The notes beneath the pieces were generated by a model. It searched no databases. It was not told where the DNA came from and worked only from the letters and a program-made list of their open reading frames with translations. Below are positions 18,273 through 28,425 of a DNA stretch of 64,000 nt, piece after piece; positions within the stretch are counted from its first letter, which is position 1, and each line of letters starts with the position of its first letter. Origin of the DNA: Pseudomonadota bacterium (GTDB taxonomy: Bacteria; Desulfobacterota; Desulfobulbia; Desulfobulbales; Desulfocapsaceae); the NCBI GenBank assembly GCA_023412495.1, contig JAEYNP010000014.1, positions 1-64,000 on the forward strand. Reading direction: 5' to 3'. A program made the position numbers and the translations under genes.

Positions 18273-20690
18273 GTGACCGGAACAGTGCAATCGCTGCATG
18301 CTGAGAATTTCACCATCTTGGTGGTCGATGATAATACCACCAACCTTTTGTGCCTTAAACAGATTCTTCTGACGCATGGCTACCGGGTTATGGAGGCCGC
18401 CGACGGCTACGGGGCTCTCGAGGCGGCCGAGCGGCAGCAGCCCGAACTCATTTTGCTCGATGTCATGATGCCGGGCATCGATGGTTTCGAAACCTGCCGC
18501 CGTCTCAAGGCGAACCGGGTCACGCGGGACATTCCCATCATTTTCATTACGGCTTTATCCAACAGCAGCGACATGGTCAAGGGCCTGGAGCTGGGCGGCG
18601 CGGACTATTTGACCAAACCTTACCAGGTTCCGGAGGTGATCGCGCGAATCAGGACCCAGCTGAGGGTTGTGGCTCTGAACAGAGAGATGCGCCGGGCCTT
18701 CGAATTTCAGGAAAGCGAGGTGGTGAGGAGAACGGCCGAACTGGAGAAGGCTCAGCGGGAGATCATCACCCGCCGCCAGTTCCTCGAGGCCGTGCTGGAA
18801 AACGTTCCGGACGCCATCATCACCCTCGATGAGAGGCACCATGTCGTCGACTGGAATCCGGGAGCGGTCGGGATGTTCGGTTATAGTCCGGAGGAGGCGA
18901 GGGGAAAACACCTGGATACTCTGGTCGCCCGGGGGCAAAGCCTGGCTGAGGCGGGAGAGAAGACCCAACAGGTCATGGGAGGCCAATGGGTCGCTCCCTT
19001 CGAAACCGTCCGCCAGCGGCGCGATGCCACTTCCATCCATGTCATTGCCGGCGGCTCGCCGATCATGATCAACGGGCGGATGGCGGGAGCGGTGGCAGTC
19101 TACACCGACATTTCGGCTATGAAGCGGACCGAGGAGGAACTGCGGCGTTCCCACGAGCGGTTCCTGACCGTCATGGAATCCATCGACGCCACCATCTATG
19201 TTGCGGATATGGCCACCCACGAGATCCTCTTCATGAATCGGCAGATGATGCAGGAATCCGGCGGCGACTTCACCGGCGGCGTGTGCTGGCGGGACCTGCG
19301 GGGACGGAGCGGGCCCTGTCCCTCCTGCCCGAATCCGCTGCTGTTCGACGAAGAGGGAAAGCCGAGGACGGGCTGCAGTTGGGAAGACTATCTGCCGCAG
19401 GCCAACCGGTGGTATCGCCATCATAATCGAGCGATAAAGTGGGTCGACCAGCGGCTGGTAAGGCTCCATATGGCCACCGAAATCACTGACCAGAAACGGA
19501 TGGAGCAGGAACGCAAGGAGTATGAACGGCGCATCCAGCAGTTGCAGAAGATGGAAGCCATCGGCACGTTGGCCGGCGGCATCGCCCACGATTTCAACAA
19601 TATCCTGGCGGCGGTTTTCGGCTACGCGGAACTGGCCGTGCTGCAAACCGGCGAAAATCAGGTTCTGCAGCGCAACCTCTCCGGCATTCTGGAGGCCGCC
19701 AGGCGGGCCAAGGAGCTGGTGCAGCAGATTCTGCTCTTCAGCCGGCAGGGCGAGCAGGAGCTGAAACCGCTGCAGATGAGGCCCTTGATCAAGGAAGCGC
19801 TGAAAATGCTGCGCTCGTCGCTGCCCGCGACCATCCAGATCAAACAGCAGCTCCAGGGGGATTTCGCCAACATACTCGCCAATCCCACTCAGATCCACCA
19901 GATCGTCATGAATCTTTGCGCCAATGCGGCCCAGGCCATGGAGGAGGACGGCGGGGTGCTGACGGTGAGCCTGTTTCAGACCGAATTGACGGAGGAGGAC
20001 GTGCGACATCATCCGGGCCGCGCCGCGGGGACCTATCTGAAGCTGCGGGTTCAGGACACTGGTCGGGGGATTCCAGCTGACCTGCTCGACAAGATTTACA
20101 ATCCCTATTTCACTACCAAGGCCAAGGGCCAGGGGACCGGCCTCGGACTATCGGTGGTACACGGCATAGTCCAGAGCTACTCCGGCATTATCGAGGTGGG
20201 CAGCGAGCCCGGCCGGGGCACGGTTTTCGAGGTTTTCCTGCCGGCAATCGAGATGGAGGCTGTCCGGGAAGAACTGCCGGTACTCAACATGCCGGGAGGC
20301 CGGGAGCACATCCTCCTGGTTGACGACGAAGAGGTCTTGATCGAGGTGCTGGGTGACATGCTGCGCCTGCTCGGCTATCGGGTGACGGTGACCGCCAGCA
20401 GCGTGGAGGCTTTGAGCCTCTTTCAAAGGAATCCTGACGACTTCGACCTGCTCATCACCGATATGACCATGCCGGAGCTGACCGGCGAACGGCTGACCGC
20501 GGAAGTACGGGCCAGACGGCCGGATCTGCCGGTGATCATCTGTACCGGCTACAACCGGCGACTGAGCGACAACGGACCCAAGGTCTTTGCGGTGCAGGCA
20601 ATCCTGATGAAACCGGTCGAGCAGATCGAACTGGCCCGGACGGTCAGAGCCGTGCTGGATGGCGAGGACCTTAAGAGCGCGGTGGCATAG
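18273..20690 (+). CDS. Hybrid sensor histidine kinase (REC-PAS-PAS-HisKA-HATPase-REC)
   Basis: An 805-residue cytoplasmic signalling protein without membrane segments. The order is a receiver domain (phospho-acceptor Asp63 in LLDVMMPG), two PAS domains (about 155-285 and 290-420, the second with a CPSCPNP Cys cluster), HisKA with His439 in AGGIAHDFNNIL, a HATPase domain with DTGRGIP and GQGTGLGLSVVHG, and a C-terminal receiver with Asp730. I start at GTG 18273 because GGAGG lies 7 nt upstream; longer reading frames lack this. No DNA-binding partner is adjacent, so its target is unknown. The CPSC cluster could hold a metal or cofactor. Confidence 0.9.
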   Translation: MTGTVQSLHAENFTILVVDDNTTNLLCLKQILLTHGYRVMEAADGYGALEAAERQQPELILLDVMMPGIDGFETCRRLKANRVTRDIPIIFITALSNSSDMVKGLELGGADYLTKPYQVPEVIARIRTQLRVVALNREMRRAFEFQESEVVRRTAELEKAQREIITRRQFLEAVLENVPDAIITLDERHHVVDWNPGAVGMFGYSPEEARGKHLDTLVARGQSLAEAGEKTQQVMGGQWVAPFETVRQRRDATSIHVIAGGSPIMINGRMAGAVAVYTDISAMKRTEEELRRSHERFLTVMESIDATIYVADMATHEILFMNRQMMQESGGDFTGGVCWRDLRGRSGPCPSCPNPLLFDEEGKPRTGCSWEDYLPQANRWYRHHNRAIKWVDQRLVRLHMATEITDQKRMEQERKEYERRIQQLQKMEAIGTLAGGIAHDFNNILAAVFGYAELAVLQTGENQVLQRNLSGILEAARRAKELVQQILLFSRQGEQELKPLQMRPLIKEALKMLRSSLPATIQIKQQLQGDFANILANPTQIHQIVMNLCANAAQAMEEDGGVLTVSLFQTELTEEDVRHHPGRAAGTYLKLRVQDTGRGIPADLLDKIYNPYFTTKAKGQGTGLGLSVVHGIVQSYSGIIEVGSEPGRGTVFEVFLPAIEMEAVREELPVLNMPGGREHILLVDDEEVLIEVLGDMLRLLGYRVTVTASSVEALSLFQRNPDDFDLLITDMTMPELTGERLTAEVRARRPDLPVIICTGYNRRLSDNGPKVFAVQAILMKPVEQIELARTVRAVLDGEDLKSAVA

Positions 20691-20920
20691 CAGGCCAGCA
20701 GGCCTTCCGTTCCCGTGTCGGTGAACCTTCTTGCGCGGTAACCGGTAATGGGCTAGTATTGCCGATCACCACCACCAGCCCGGATTTTCCATGACCATTG
20801 TATCGATTTCCATAGGTTGTCATTCCATTATGTCTCGCTGGACCCTCTGTTACTCGAAAACCGATGCTCGTGAGAAATTCGTACAAGATTGTCCACTTTC
20901 TTTCGAAACGGAGGCCCGGC

Positions 20921-22099
20921 ATGAACAGCCCGCACCAGTTACGCATCGCAATACTGCTCCTTCTGCTTTTCTCTCTTGCCCTCCCCTTTAACGGGCAGGC
21001 CGGCCAGAAAATTGTCATCGGTGCAAACCTGCCGCTGTCCGGGGAGCGCGAGGCGACTGGTGTCAGCACCAAGGAAGGGATGGAGCTGCTCCGGGAGCAG
21101 ATCAACGGTGCCGGCGGCCTGAAGGTAGGCGACAGTCTCTACGAAGTCGAATACATCTATGCCGACAACGCATCCGATCCCCAGAAAGCGGTGGCCGTCA
21201 CCCTTGAGCTGATCACCAGGCACGATGTCCTGGGAGTGGTCGGGCCGAATGCCAGCTCCAACGCCATCCCGGCGGGCAACATCTGCGAATCCTTTAAGAC
21301 GCCGATGATTTCGCCTACTTCGACCAATCCCAAGACCACGGAAAACAGACCATTCGTCTTCCGCGCCTGTTTCCTCGACAACTTTCAGGGCCAGGTAATG
21401 GCCAACTTCGCTATCAAGGAATTCAAGGCCGCCAAGGCCGCGGTGCTTTACGACATTTCCAGCGCTTATCCCAAGGGGCTGGCTGAGTTCTTCAAGCACG
21501 CCTTCGAGGCCAAACAGGGTCCCAATTCGGTGGTCGCCTTCGAGAACTTCCTGCCGAGCGAAAAGGACCTGGCCCAGCATCTCGATCGTATCGTCGCCTC
21601 GGGGGCGGACGTGCTGTTCCTGCCCCAGTATGCCCACGAGATCCCCGCGATCATCGAGCAGGCCAGGGCCCGGGGCTGGAACAAGCCCATCCTCGGCGGA
21701 GACGCCTGGGAGTCATCGGATCTGATGGAAAAATGCGGCGACAAGTGCAAGGGACTGTTCTTCAGCTCCCATTTCGGCGCGGTCGGAGCCAAAGGCAAGA
21801 CCCAGACCTTCGTTGAACAGTACAAGGCTAAGTACAACCAGCTGCCGATCGGCTACGCGGCGCTTGGCTACGATGCCGCAAGCCTCATGCTGACGGCCAT
21901 CGGCAGGCTGGACGGTCTCAAGCCGAACCTGCTCGACAACCGGGCGGCCCTCAAGGACCAGCTTGCCGGCATCAAGGGCTTCGAAGGAGTCTCCGGGACG
22001 CTTGACATGAATGTCGGCGGCGACCCGGCCAAGAGTGCGGTGATCATCAAGATCAACGACAAGGGAGAATTTGAATCTTACAAGGTAGAGAATCCCTGA
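20921..22099 (+). CDS. LivK-type branched-chain amino acid/amide ABC transporter substrate-binding protein
   Basis: A 392-residue periplasmic binding protein of the type I fold. It has a signal peptide (about 1-26, hydrophobic core ILLLLLFSLALPF) followed by IVIGANLPLSGERE. Other landmarks are VVGPNASSNAIPAGN, ISPTSTNPKTTENRPFVFR and the inter-lobe YDISSAYPKGLAEFF. The ATG at 20921 has GGAGG 6 nt upstream. No LivH/LivM permeases or LivF/LivG ATPases are in the window, so it either works with transporters elsewhere or is a sensor component. It is followed within 24 bp by a 2-oxoacid:ferredoxin oxidoreductase, hinting that the ligand is an amino acid or organic acid degraded through a 2-oxoacid. 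Confidence 0.9.
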   Translation: MNSPHQLRIAILLLLLFSLALPFNGQAGQKIVIGANLPLSGEREATGVSTKEGMELLREQINGAGGLKVGDSLYEVEYIYADNASDPQKAVAVTLELITRHDVLGVVGPNASSNAIPAGNICESFKTPMISPTSTNPKTTENRPFVFRACFLDNFQGQVMANFAIKEFKAAKAAVLYDISSAYPKGLAEFFKHAFEAKQGPNSVVAFENFLPSEKDLAQHLDRIVASGADVLFLPQYAHEIPAIIEQARARGWNKPILGGDAWESSDLMEKCGDKCKGLFFSSHFGAVGAKGKTQTFVEQYKAKYNQLPIGYAALGYDAASLMLTAIGRLDGLKPNLLDNRAALKDQLAGIKGFEGVSGTLDMNVGGDPAKSAVIIKINDKGEFESYKVENP

Positions 22100-22123
22100 T
22101 TGATGGGTAAAGAAGAGGGAGTT

Positions 22124-23245
22124 ATGACGGGGCAGAGTTTTCTCGAGGGAAATGAGGCGATCGCGAGAGGCGCCATGGCGGCCGGCTGCAGGTTTTTTGC
22201 GGGCTATCCGATTACCCCGGCCACCTCGATTTATCACCAGATGCTGCAGCTTCTGCCGCCAGAGGGAGGCATCTGCATGCAGGGCGAGGACGAGATCGCC
22301 TCCATCGGCTTTTGCCTGGGAGCCTCCATGGCAGGGCTGAAGGGTATGACCGCCACCTCCGGGCCCGGCATCAGCCTGTACAGCGAGCAGCTTTCCTTCG
22401 CCATCGGCGGTGAAATTCCGCTGGTGGTGGTCGATGTGCAGCGGCTCGGGCCCTCCACCGGCTCGGCCACCAAGGGGGCGGACGGCGATATCCAGTTCCT
22501 GCGCTGGGGCAACAGCGGCGGACTGCCGGTGATCGTGCTCGCCCCGGTCGATGTGCGGGACTGCTATCTCCTGACCGTCCATGCCTTCAATCTGGCCGAG
22601 CGGTACCGCTGTCCTGTGTTTATCGCCTCGAACAAGGAGATAGGCATGACGAAAGAGAGCGTCGACCTGGAGGGCATTGCCCTGCCCGTGCCGGTAGACC
22701 GCAGGCCCTGCCCGGAGGACCACTCCGGCAAGCCGTTCGCTCCGCTTCCCGGCGAATTGGTGCCGCCTTTTTTGCCCATCGGCGGCAGCCGCCTGTCGCG
22801 CCAGACCTCGTCCAGCCACGGCGAGGACGGCTATATCACCACCGATCCGGGACAGCTCGAGGCGGGCATCCTCCGCCTGCGGGACAAGCTGCTCGCTGCC
22901 GTCCCCGACTTCACCTTCTATGAATACGATGGGACGTCGGATGACGAGATCCTCCTTGTTGCCTACGGGGTGACGGCCCGGGCGGCGCGCACCGCCGTGC
23001 GCGAGCTGCGGTGTAAAGGGGCGAAGGTGGCTCTTTTGATCCTGAAGACGCTCTATCCGGTGCCGGAGGAATGCATCCGCCGGCACCTGCAGGGCAGGTC
23101 GGAGATTCTTGTAATCGAGATGAATCTCGGCCAATATGTACGGGAGATCGAGAGGCTGGCCGGCACGGTGCCGGTACGGTTCTACGGGCGGATGAACGGA
23201 GAGCTCATCGGCCCGCAATCCATAATCGAGCAGGTGCTGTCATGA
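22124..23245 (+). CDS. 2-oxoacid:ferredoxin oxidoreductase, alpha subunit (KorA-like)
   Basis: A 373-residue subunit holding the pyrimidine-binding and C-terminal transketolase-like domains. FAGYPITPATSIYHQM near the N-terminus is the classic KorA/PorA signature, followed by GEDEIASIGFCLGASMAG and ATSGPGISLYSE. The gamma domain often fused at the N-terminus of KorA is absent here; it is found instead at the C-terminus of the partner. GAGGGAG precedes the ATG at 22124. The stop overlaps the next start (ATGA), so the two are translationally coupled. The substrate could be 2-oxoglutarate, a branched-chain or an aromatic 2-oxoacid. Motifs alone do not decide. Confidence 0.87.
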   Translation: MTGQSFLEGNEAIARGAMAAGCRFFAGYPITPATSIYHQMLQLLPPEGGICMQGEDEIASIGFCLGASMAGLKGMTATSGPGISLYSEQLSFAIGGEIPLVVVDVQRLGPSTGSATKGADGDIQFLRWGNSGGLPVIVLAPVDVRDCYLLTVHAFNLAERYRCPVFIASNKEIGMTKESVDLEGIALPVPVDRRPCPEDHSGKPFAPLPGELVPPFLPIGGSRLSRQTSSSHGEDGYITTDPGQLEAGILRLRDKLLAAVPDFTFYEYDGTSDDEILLVAYGVTARAARTAVRELRCKGAKVALLILKTLYPVPEECIRRHLQGRSEILVIEMNLGQYVREIERLAGTVPVRFYGRMNGELIGPQSIIEQVLS

Positions 23246-24531
23246 GTCTTCTGAATAGGGAACGGCCTCCGGTCTTCTGTCCCGGCTGCGGCCATGAAGC
23301 TGTGGTGCGGGGTCTCGACCGGGCCCTGCAGCAGCTGGGTCTCACCGGCGAGCAGGTGGCGATCGTCAGCGACATCGGCTGCTCGGGGCTCTTCGACACC
23401 TTCTTCAACACCCATGCCTTTCACGGCCTGCACGGCCGGGCGTTGACCTATGCCGCCGGCATCAAGATGGCCCGGCCGGAACTGACGGTGATAGTGGTAA
23501 TGGGCGACGGCGGCCTGGGGATCGGCGGGGCGCATGTGCTCAGCAGCTGCCGGCGCAATCTCGACATCACCCTGCTGGTCCTCAACAACTTCAACTACGG
23601 GATGACCGGCGGCCAGTGCTCGGCCACCACTCCGCAGGAAGCGCGAACCGCCTCGGGCTTTCTCGGCGAGCTGGAGGCCCCGCTCGATATCCGCAAAGTG
23701 GCCGCGGCCGCCGGCGCACCCTACGCCGAGCGGACCATGGCCACCGCCAAAGAACTCCCGGAACAGCTGGTTGCGGCAATCCGCTATTCCGGCTTCTCTC
23801 TCGTCGATATCTGGGGGCTCTGCCCGGGAAGGTACACTAAGCGCAATCGGGTGACTCTTGCCCGGATGGCGGAGGAGATCGCCGCACTCGGCAGCGGCGG
23901 CGGGGCAATCACCGGCAACGAGCGGGAGGAGTACGGCACCCACTACAGGCGGCTTGCCGCCCAGGCGCCGCCACCGCCGGCCATCCCTCGCGTGGAAAAG
24001 GTGGATACGGCGCCTGGCACCGGGCGCTCCGAGGTGCTGCTTCTGGGCTCGGCCGGCCAGTACATCAACACCATCGGTGAGGTGCTCTGTCTGGCCGCGA
24101 TGAGCGGCGGCCTCCACGCCACCCAGAAAAACGACTACCCCATCACCGTGCTGCGCGGCCACAGCATCGCCGAGGTGGTGCTGGACCGCGAACCGATCGG
24201 CTATACCGGGATCGGCAATCCGTCAGTGGTCATCTGCGTGGCGGCCGAGGGTGTCGCCCGGCGGAAGGCGATCTTTGCCACCCTTGATGAACAGGCGGTG
24301 GTGATCAAGGAAAAAAGCCTCGCCATACCTGAAACCCGCGCTCAGGTCATCGATATGGATTTCACCGCCCTCTCCGTGAAACCCGGCGAATGGGCGCTTG
24401 CCGCGCTTGCCGTCCTGGCCGCTCGAGGCATCGTCCTCACCGCCGACATGCTCGCCGCAGGAATAACCCACCGCTACCGGGGCGGGATGCGGGACGAGGC
24501 AAGCGCTGTGATCGGGAAGATCATGGCATGA
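23242..24531 (+). CDS. 2-oxoacid:ferredoxin oxidoreductase, beta-gamma fusion subunit
   Basis: A 429-residue protein formed by two domains. Residues 1 to about 240 are the TPP-binding beta (KorB) subunit: CPGCGH (Cys13, Cys16), Cys47 in DIGCSG and Cys194 in LCPGRYT would ligate a [4Fe-4S] cluster, and GDGGLGIGGAHVL plus NNFNYGMTGGQ bind TPP-Mg. After a Pro-rich joint (about 235-250), residues 255-429 match the gamma subunit (PF01558), starting LLLGSAGQYINTIGEVLCLAA. The enzyme oxidises a 2-oxoacid and CoA to acyl-CoA and CO2, reducing ferredoxin. No separate ferredoxin-like delta subunit is encoded here. Confidence 0.88.
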   Translation: MSLLNRERPPVFCPGCGHEAVVRGLDRALQQLGLTGEQVAIVSDIGCSGLFDTFFNTHAFHGLHGRALTYAAGIKMARPELTVIVVMGDGGLGIGGAHVLSSCRRNLDITLLVLNNFNYGMTGGQCSATTPQEARTASGFLGELEAPLDIRKVAAAAGAPYAERTMATAKELPEQLVAAIRYSGFSLVDIWGLCPGRYTKRNRVTLARMAEEIAALGSGGGAITGNEREEYGTHYRRLAAQAPPPPAIPRVEKVDTAPGTGRSEVLLLGSAGQYINTIGEVLCLAAMSGGLHATQKNDYPITVLRGHSIAEVVLDREPIGYTGIGNPSVVICVAAEGVARRKAIFATLDEQAVVIKEKSLAIPETRAQVIDMDFTALSVKPGEWALAALAVLAARGIVLTADMLAAGITHRYRGGMRDEASAVIGKIMA

Positions 24532-24654
24532 GTGCTTGAGGGCTGAAACGGCAGGCGCGGCCGCGGGAATAGGGGAGACTCCCCGGACTTCCGGACGATC
24601 CTGTGTTTCCAGAAATCCTTTTGATTGTCCTTTGCTGCAAGGGGGGACAGCCTT

Positions 24655-26961
24655 TCATGTTGCCGTACGCAGCCTCAGCGCATTGGCAATTACCGAGACC
24701 GAGGAAAAACTCATCGCCGCGGCAGCTATCATCGGGGACAGCAGTACCCCGAACAGAGGATAGAAGATTCCTGCTGCGATGGGGATACCCAGGCCATTAT
24801 AGATGAAGGCGAAGAACAGGTTCTGCTTGATGTTTCGCATGGTCGCCCGCGAGAGGGCGCGGGCTCTGGCGATCGCCCGGAGATCACCTTTGACCAGAGT
24901 GACCCCCGCCGATTCCATGGCCACGTCGGTCCCGGTGCCCATGGCGATACCCACATGGGACTGAGCGAGGGCGGGAGAGTCATTGATGCCGTCGCCGGCC
25001 ATGGCCACCAGCCGCCCCTGTGCCTGTAAGTCCTCGACGACATTTGTCTTGTCCTCGGGCAAGACATCGGCGACATAGCGGTCAATGCCGAGGGCTTCGG
25101 CAACAGCCTTGGCCGTGTCGGCATTGTCGCCAGTCAACATGATGATCTTGATGCCTTCCTCGTGCAGCAGGGAGATCGCTTCTGGCGTGGTTTCCTTGAT
25201 GGGATCCGTTACTGCCAGGATGCCGGCCGGCTTACCGGCAACGGCCACGTATATCGCGGTCTTGGCCTCTGCCCTGAGTCGCTCGGCATGGGCAGCGAGA
25301 GGGGAAGGATCGACGCCATGATCTTCCAGCAGACGCGCGGTACCCACCAGCACCGTCTGGCCGCCCACTTCCCCGGAAACTCCCCGGCCGGTATGTGAAT
25401 GAAAGTCGTTTATCGCTTCAGGGGCCAGTCCTCGTCCGCGCGCATTGTCGACTATCGCTGATGCCAGAGGATGCTCGCTGGAGTTTTCCACCGAAGCGGC
25501 CTTTTTGAGAACTTCCTCCTCACGAAAACCGTCTGCGGTGAGAACATCGGTCAGGCGAGGCTTGCCTTCGGTCAAGGTGCCTGTCTTGTCCACCACCAGC
25601 GTATCGACCTTGCGCATGACTTCTATCGATTCGGCATTCTTGAAGAGGATGCCCAGGGTCGCGCCTTTGGCCGTCGCCACCATTATAGAAATGGGCGTGG
25701 CGAGCCCCAGGGCGCAAGGGCAGGCGATGATGAGCACCGAGACCGCCGTGACCAGGGCGAAGGCGAGACGGGGCTCGGGCCCGAAGAAGGCCCAAAAGAC
25801 AAAGGCCGCAAGGGCGCAGAGGACCACGGCGGGCACAAAGAATCCGGCCACGGTGTCGGCAAGCTTTTGGATAGGCGCCCGGCTGCGCTGAGCCTCCGCC
25901 ACCATCTGCACGATCCGGGAGAGCAGGGTCTCCGCGCCTACCTTATCGGCCCGCATAATCATCGAGCCCGTGGAGTTCAGGGTCGCCCCCACCAGCTCAT
26001 CTCCAGGGGACTTGGCCACCGGTACGGGTTCGCCGGTGATCATCGACTCGTCGACATTGCTTCTTCCCTCCAGGACCTCGCCATCCACCGGGATCTTCTC
26101 GCCGGGCCGGATACGCAGCCGGTCGCCTTTTTTCACCTGCTCGAGCGGGACCTCTTCCTCCACGCCATCATCCCGCAGCAGGCGGGCGGTTCGCGGTGCG
26201 AGCTGCAAAAGAGCGCGTATGGCCGCTCCGGTGCGGCTCCGGGCGCGCAGTTCAAGGACCTGGCCGAGGAGCACCAGGGTAACGATGACTGCGGCCGCCT
26301 CAAAATAGACGGACACCCTCCCGTCCGCCCCGCGGAATTGAGCGGGGAAAATCTCTGGAAAGAAGACTGCGATAACGCTGTAGAGATAAGCCACGGCCGT
26401 GCCCAGCCCGATCAGGGTGAACATGTTGAGATTCCAAGTGATCACCGATTGCCATGCCCGGACATAGAAGACCCAGCCGGCCCAGAGCACCACGGGGGTG
26501 GCCAGGACCAGCTCGGCCCAGTGCAGCGCCTGCAGGGAGAACATGCGGTCCATAAAATCCAGGCCCAGGTGCTGACGCATGGCTAGCAGTGCCAGGGGCA
26601 GGGTGAGTACGGCGGCTAGCCAGAAACGGGTACGCATATGAAGATATTCCGGATTGTCTTCCTCCTCGGCAGAAACGGTTTTCGGTTCCAAGGCCATGCC
26701 GCATTTCAGGCAGCTGCCGGGACCTACCTGTTCGACCTCGGGATGCATGGGACAGGTGTAGAGACGACTATCGGTTGATTGATCCTTCTTTCCAGAGGTT
26801 TCTTCATCTTGCGCAAGATATTTGTCTGGATTTTCGGCAAAGGCTTCTCGGCAGTGCCGACTGCAAAAAAAGAATTCTTTTCCAAGGTGGACGTATAAAA
26901 GCCACTGCTCTGGCTTATCGGTCTTCATGCCACAAACCGGATCGATGACAGGCTTTTGCAT
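24655..26961 (-). CDS. copA: Copper-translocating P1B-type ATPase with YHS domain
   Basis: A 768-residue inner-membrane Cu(+) exporter. The N-terminus has a YHS domain (DPVCGM at 7-12, CSRHCREAF at 33-41) and then a heavy-metal-binding motif [20 protein letters not shown] (69-88), rather than a classical CxxC HMA domain. Catalytic elements are [11 protein letters not shown] in the sixth helix (about 413), phosphorylation motif DKTGT (about 457) and [10 protein letters not shown]. The last helices contain YN and MSFSS, the P1B-1 copper-specific residues. GGAGGGAGG precedes the ATG. It is convergent with the oxidoreductase genes. The gene symbol follows family function. Confidence 0.9.
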   Translation of the reverse strand: MQKPVIDPVCGMKTDKPEQWLLYVHLGKEFFFCSRHCREAFAENPDKYLAQDEETSGKKDQSTDSRLYTCPMHPEVEQVGPGSCLKCGMALEPKTVSAEEEDNPEYLHMRTRFWLAAVLTLPLALLAMRQHLGLDFMDRMFSLQALHWAELVLATPVVLWAGWVFYVRAWQSVITWNLNMFTLIGLGTAVAYLYSVIAVFFPEIFPAQFRGADGRVSVYFEAAAVIVTLVLLGQVLELRARSRTGAAIRALLQLAPRTARLLRDDGVEEEVPLEQVKKGDRLRIRPGEKIPVDGEVLEGRSNVDESMITGEPVPVAKSPGDELVGATLNSTGSMIMRADKVGAETLLSRIVQMVAEAQRSRAPIQKLADTVAGFFVPAVVLCALAAFVFWAFFGPEPRLAFALVTAVSVLIIACPCALGLATPISIMVATAKGATLGILFKNAESIEVMRKVDTLVVDKTGTLTEGKPRLTDVLTADGFREEEVLKKAASVENSSEHPLASAIVDNARGRGLAPEAINDFHSHTGRGVSGEVGGQTVLVGTARLLEDHGVDPSPLAAHAERLRAEAKTAIYVAVAGKPAGILAVTDPIKETTPEAISLLHEEGIKIIMLTGDNADTAKAVAEALGIDRYVADVLPEDKTNVVEDLQAQGRLVAMAGDGINDSPALAQSHVGIAMGTGTDVAMESAGVTLVKGDLRAIARARALSRATMRNIKQNLFFAFIYNGLGIPIAAGIFYPLFGVLLSPMIAAAAMSFSSVSVIANALRLRTAT

Positions 26962-27059
26962 ATTCCTCCCTCCATTTCTGTCTACCTCAGAACTCTCTAT
27001 AATCTTTCGCCGCCAGCGGTCATTTATCGGGGAATGTCAAGCAGATCCTTGGATAGCAG

Positions 27060-27158
27060 TTATCTCGCTCCATAGGGTTTGCAATAGACGATATGGATTA
27101 CGTTAGCAATGAGGAGGGAATTAGCAAGCAGACCTGTGATGAGGGTAACTGAGGCCAT
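27060..27158 (-). CDS. Possible 32-residue membrane peptide upstream of copA
   Basis: This short frame starts at ATG 27158 with TAGGAG about 10 nt upstream and ends at TAA 27060-27062, 98 bp before copA on the same strand. It encodes a small hydrophobic peptide (core TLITGLLANSLLIANVIHIV) with a short Cys- and Arg-containing tail YCKPYGAR, which predicts one transmembrane helix. It could be a small transport-associated protein co-expressed with the copper ATPase or a chance frame. It is too short for homology from sight. Confidence 0.35.
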   Translation of the reverse strand: MASVTLITGLLANSLLIANVIHIVYCKPYGAR

Positions 27159-27345
27159 GAGCCTAACTCTCCTATTTATTCATATCCACCGAAAGATTGG
27201 TCGCGGAATTTGCAAATGATTAATCCATGGATCATGTCACCGAAGTGCGGCTTTGACCTAATTGCGTATTGTATCGCCTGACATGCAGTTCTCACATGGT
27301 GTTATCGGCCAGGATGCCTATCTTGAACTTGGAGGGGTCAGATAT

Positions 27346-28392
27346 ATGCAGGCTTGGACAACCATACCAGGGCAGCCCGGATCGGGTGCAGTACGGGAAG
27401 TTCCAGAACCGACTCCGTTGGAAGGCGCGGTAATTGTGAAGACTTCGAGTATCGGTGTTTGCGGGACCGACCGGGACATTCTTGCAGGCCTATACGGTCA
27501 GGCGCCCGAAGATTCGGATTACCTGATCCTTGGTCACGAATCGCTGGGGGAGGTTTTGTCAGCGCCAGCTGAAAGCGGATTTGACGCCGGTGATCTGGTG
27601 GTTGGTGTAGTTCGGCGCCCTGACCCTGTGCCCTGCTCCAACTGTGCGGCGGGCGAATGGGATATGTGCCGCAACGGCATGTATACCGAGCGCGGCATCA
27701 AACAGCGCCATGGATACGGGTCGGAACGCTTTCGAGTGGAGCCTGAATTTTTAGTCAGGATAAGTCACGACTTGTCAGGGATCGGCGTGCTGCTGGAGCC
27801 AACCAGCATTGTTGCCAAAGCCTGGGACCACATCGACCGCATCGGCGGCAGGGCTTCGTATAAGCCCAAGCTGGTGCTTATCACCGGAGCTGGTCCAGTG
27901 GGCTTACTGGCTGCAATGCTTGGTGTCCAGCGTGGGCTCGAGGTGCATGTGCTCGATCGCGTGGCGGGCGGTATAAAGCCAGACCTTGTGAACGACCTGG
28001 GCGCGATTTACCACCACGGTTCGGCAAGCGACGCTTGCCCAGGCGCAGATATCGTGATCGAGTGCACCGGAGCGGGTCAAGTCGTTCTCGATGCGATGCG
28101 TTCAACCAGCCCGGGCGGCATTGTCTGCCTGGCAGGAATCTCCTCCGGCACGCGCGAGATTCGTTTCGACGTAGGCGCCTTCAACCGCGGCATGGTGTTG
28201 GAAAACGATGTGGTTTTTGGATCGCTCAATGCCAATCTGCAACATTATCAGCGGGCCGCTGAGGCGCTTGCGTTCGCCGACAGGCAGTGGCTGGATCGCC
28301 TCATTACCCGCCGGGTGCCACTGGCGCGCTGGCGCGAGGTTCTGAACCACGACCCGGAGTGCGACGTCAAAAGCGTGATCACTTTTTCGTGA
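27346..28392 (+). CDS. Glucose 1-dehydrogenase-like zinc alcohol dehydrogenase family protein
   Basis: A 348-residue medium-chain dehydrogenase like archaeal/bacterial glucose dehydrogenase, oxidising an aldose to the lactone with NAD(P). Catalytic zinc ligands are Cys39 in GVCGTDRDI and His64-Glu65 in LGHESLG. A lobe-binding zinc set CSNCAAGEWDMC and the specific NGMYTERGIKQRHGYGSE segment support glucose dehydrogenase. GAGPVGLLAA is the nucleotide site. I start at ATG 27346 with GGAGGGG about 8 nt upstream; the upstream frame at 27262 adds unconserved residues. It is followed 33 bp later by a GH15 enzyme that would release glucose. Confidence 0.85.
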   Translation: MQAWTTIPGQPGSGAVREVPEPTPLEGAVIVKTSSIGVCGTDRDILAGLYGQAPEDSDYLILGHESLGEVLSAPAESGFDAGDLVVGVVRRPDPVPCSNCAAGEWDMCRNGMYTERGIKQRHGYGSERFRVEPEFLVRISHDLSGIGVLLEPTSIVAKAWDHIDRIGGRASYKPKLVLITGAGPVGLLAAMLGVQRGLEVHVLDRVAGGIKPDLVNDLGAIYHHGSASDACPGADIVIECTGAGQVVLDAMRSTSPGGIVCLAGISSGTREIRFDVGAFNRGMVLENDVVFGSLNANLQHYQRAAEALAFADRQWLDRLITRRVPLARWREVLNHDPECDVKSVITFS

Positions 28393-28425
28393 GCGATGCT
28401 ATCGCCTCAGCATTTAGGAATACCC

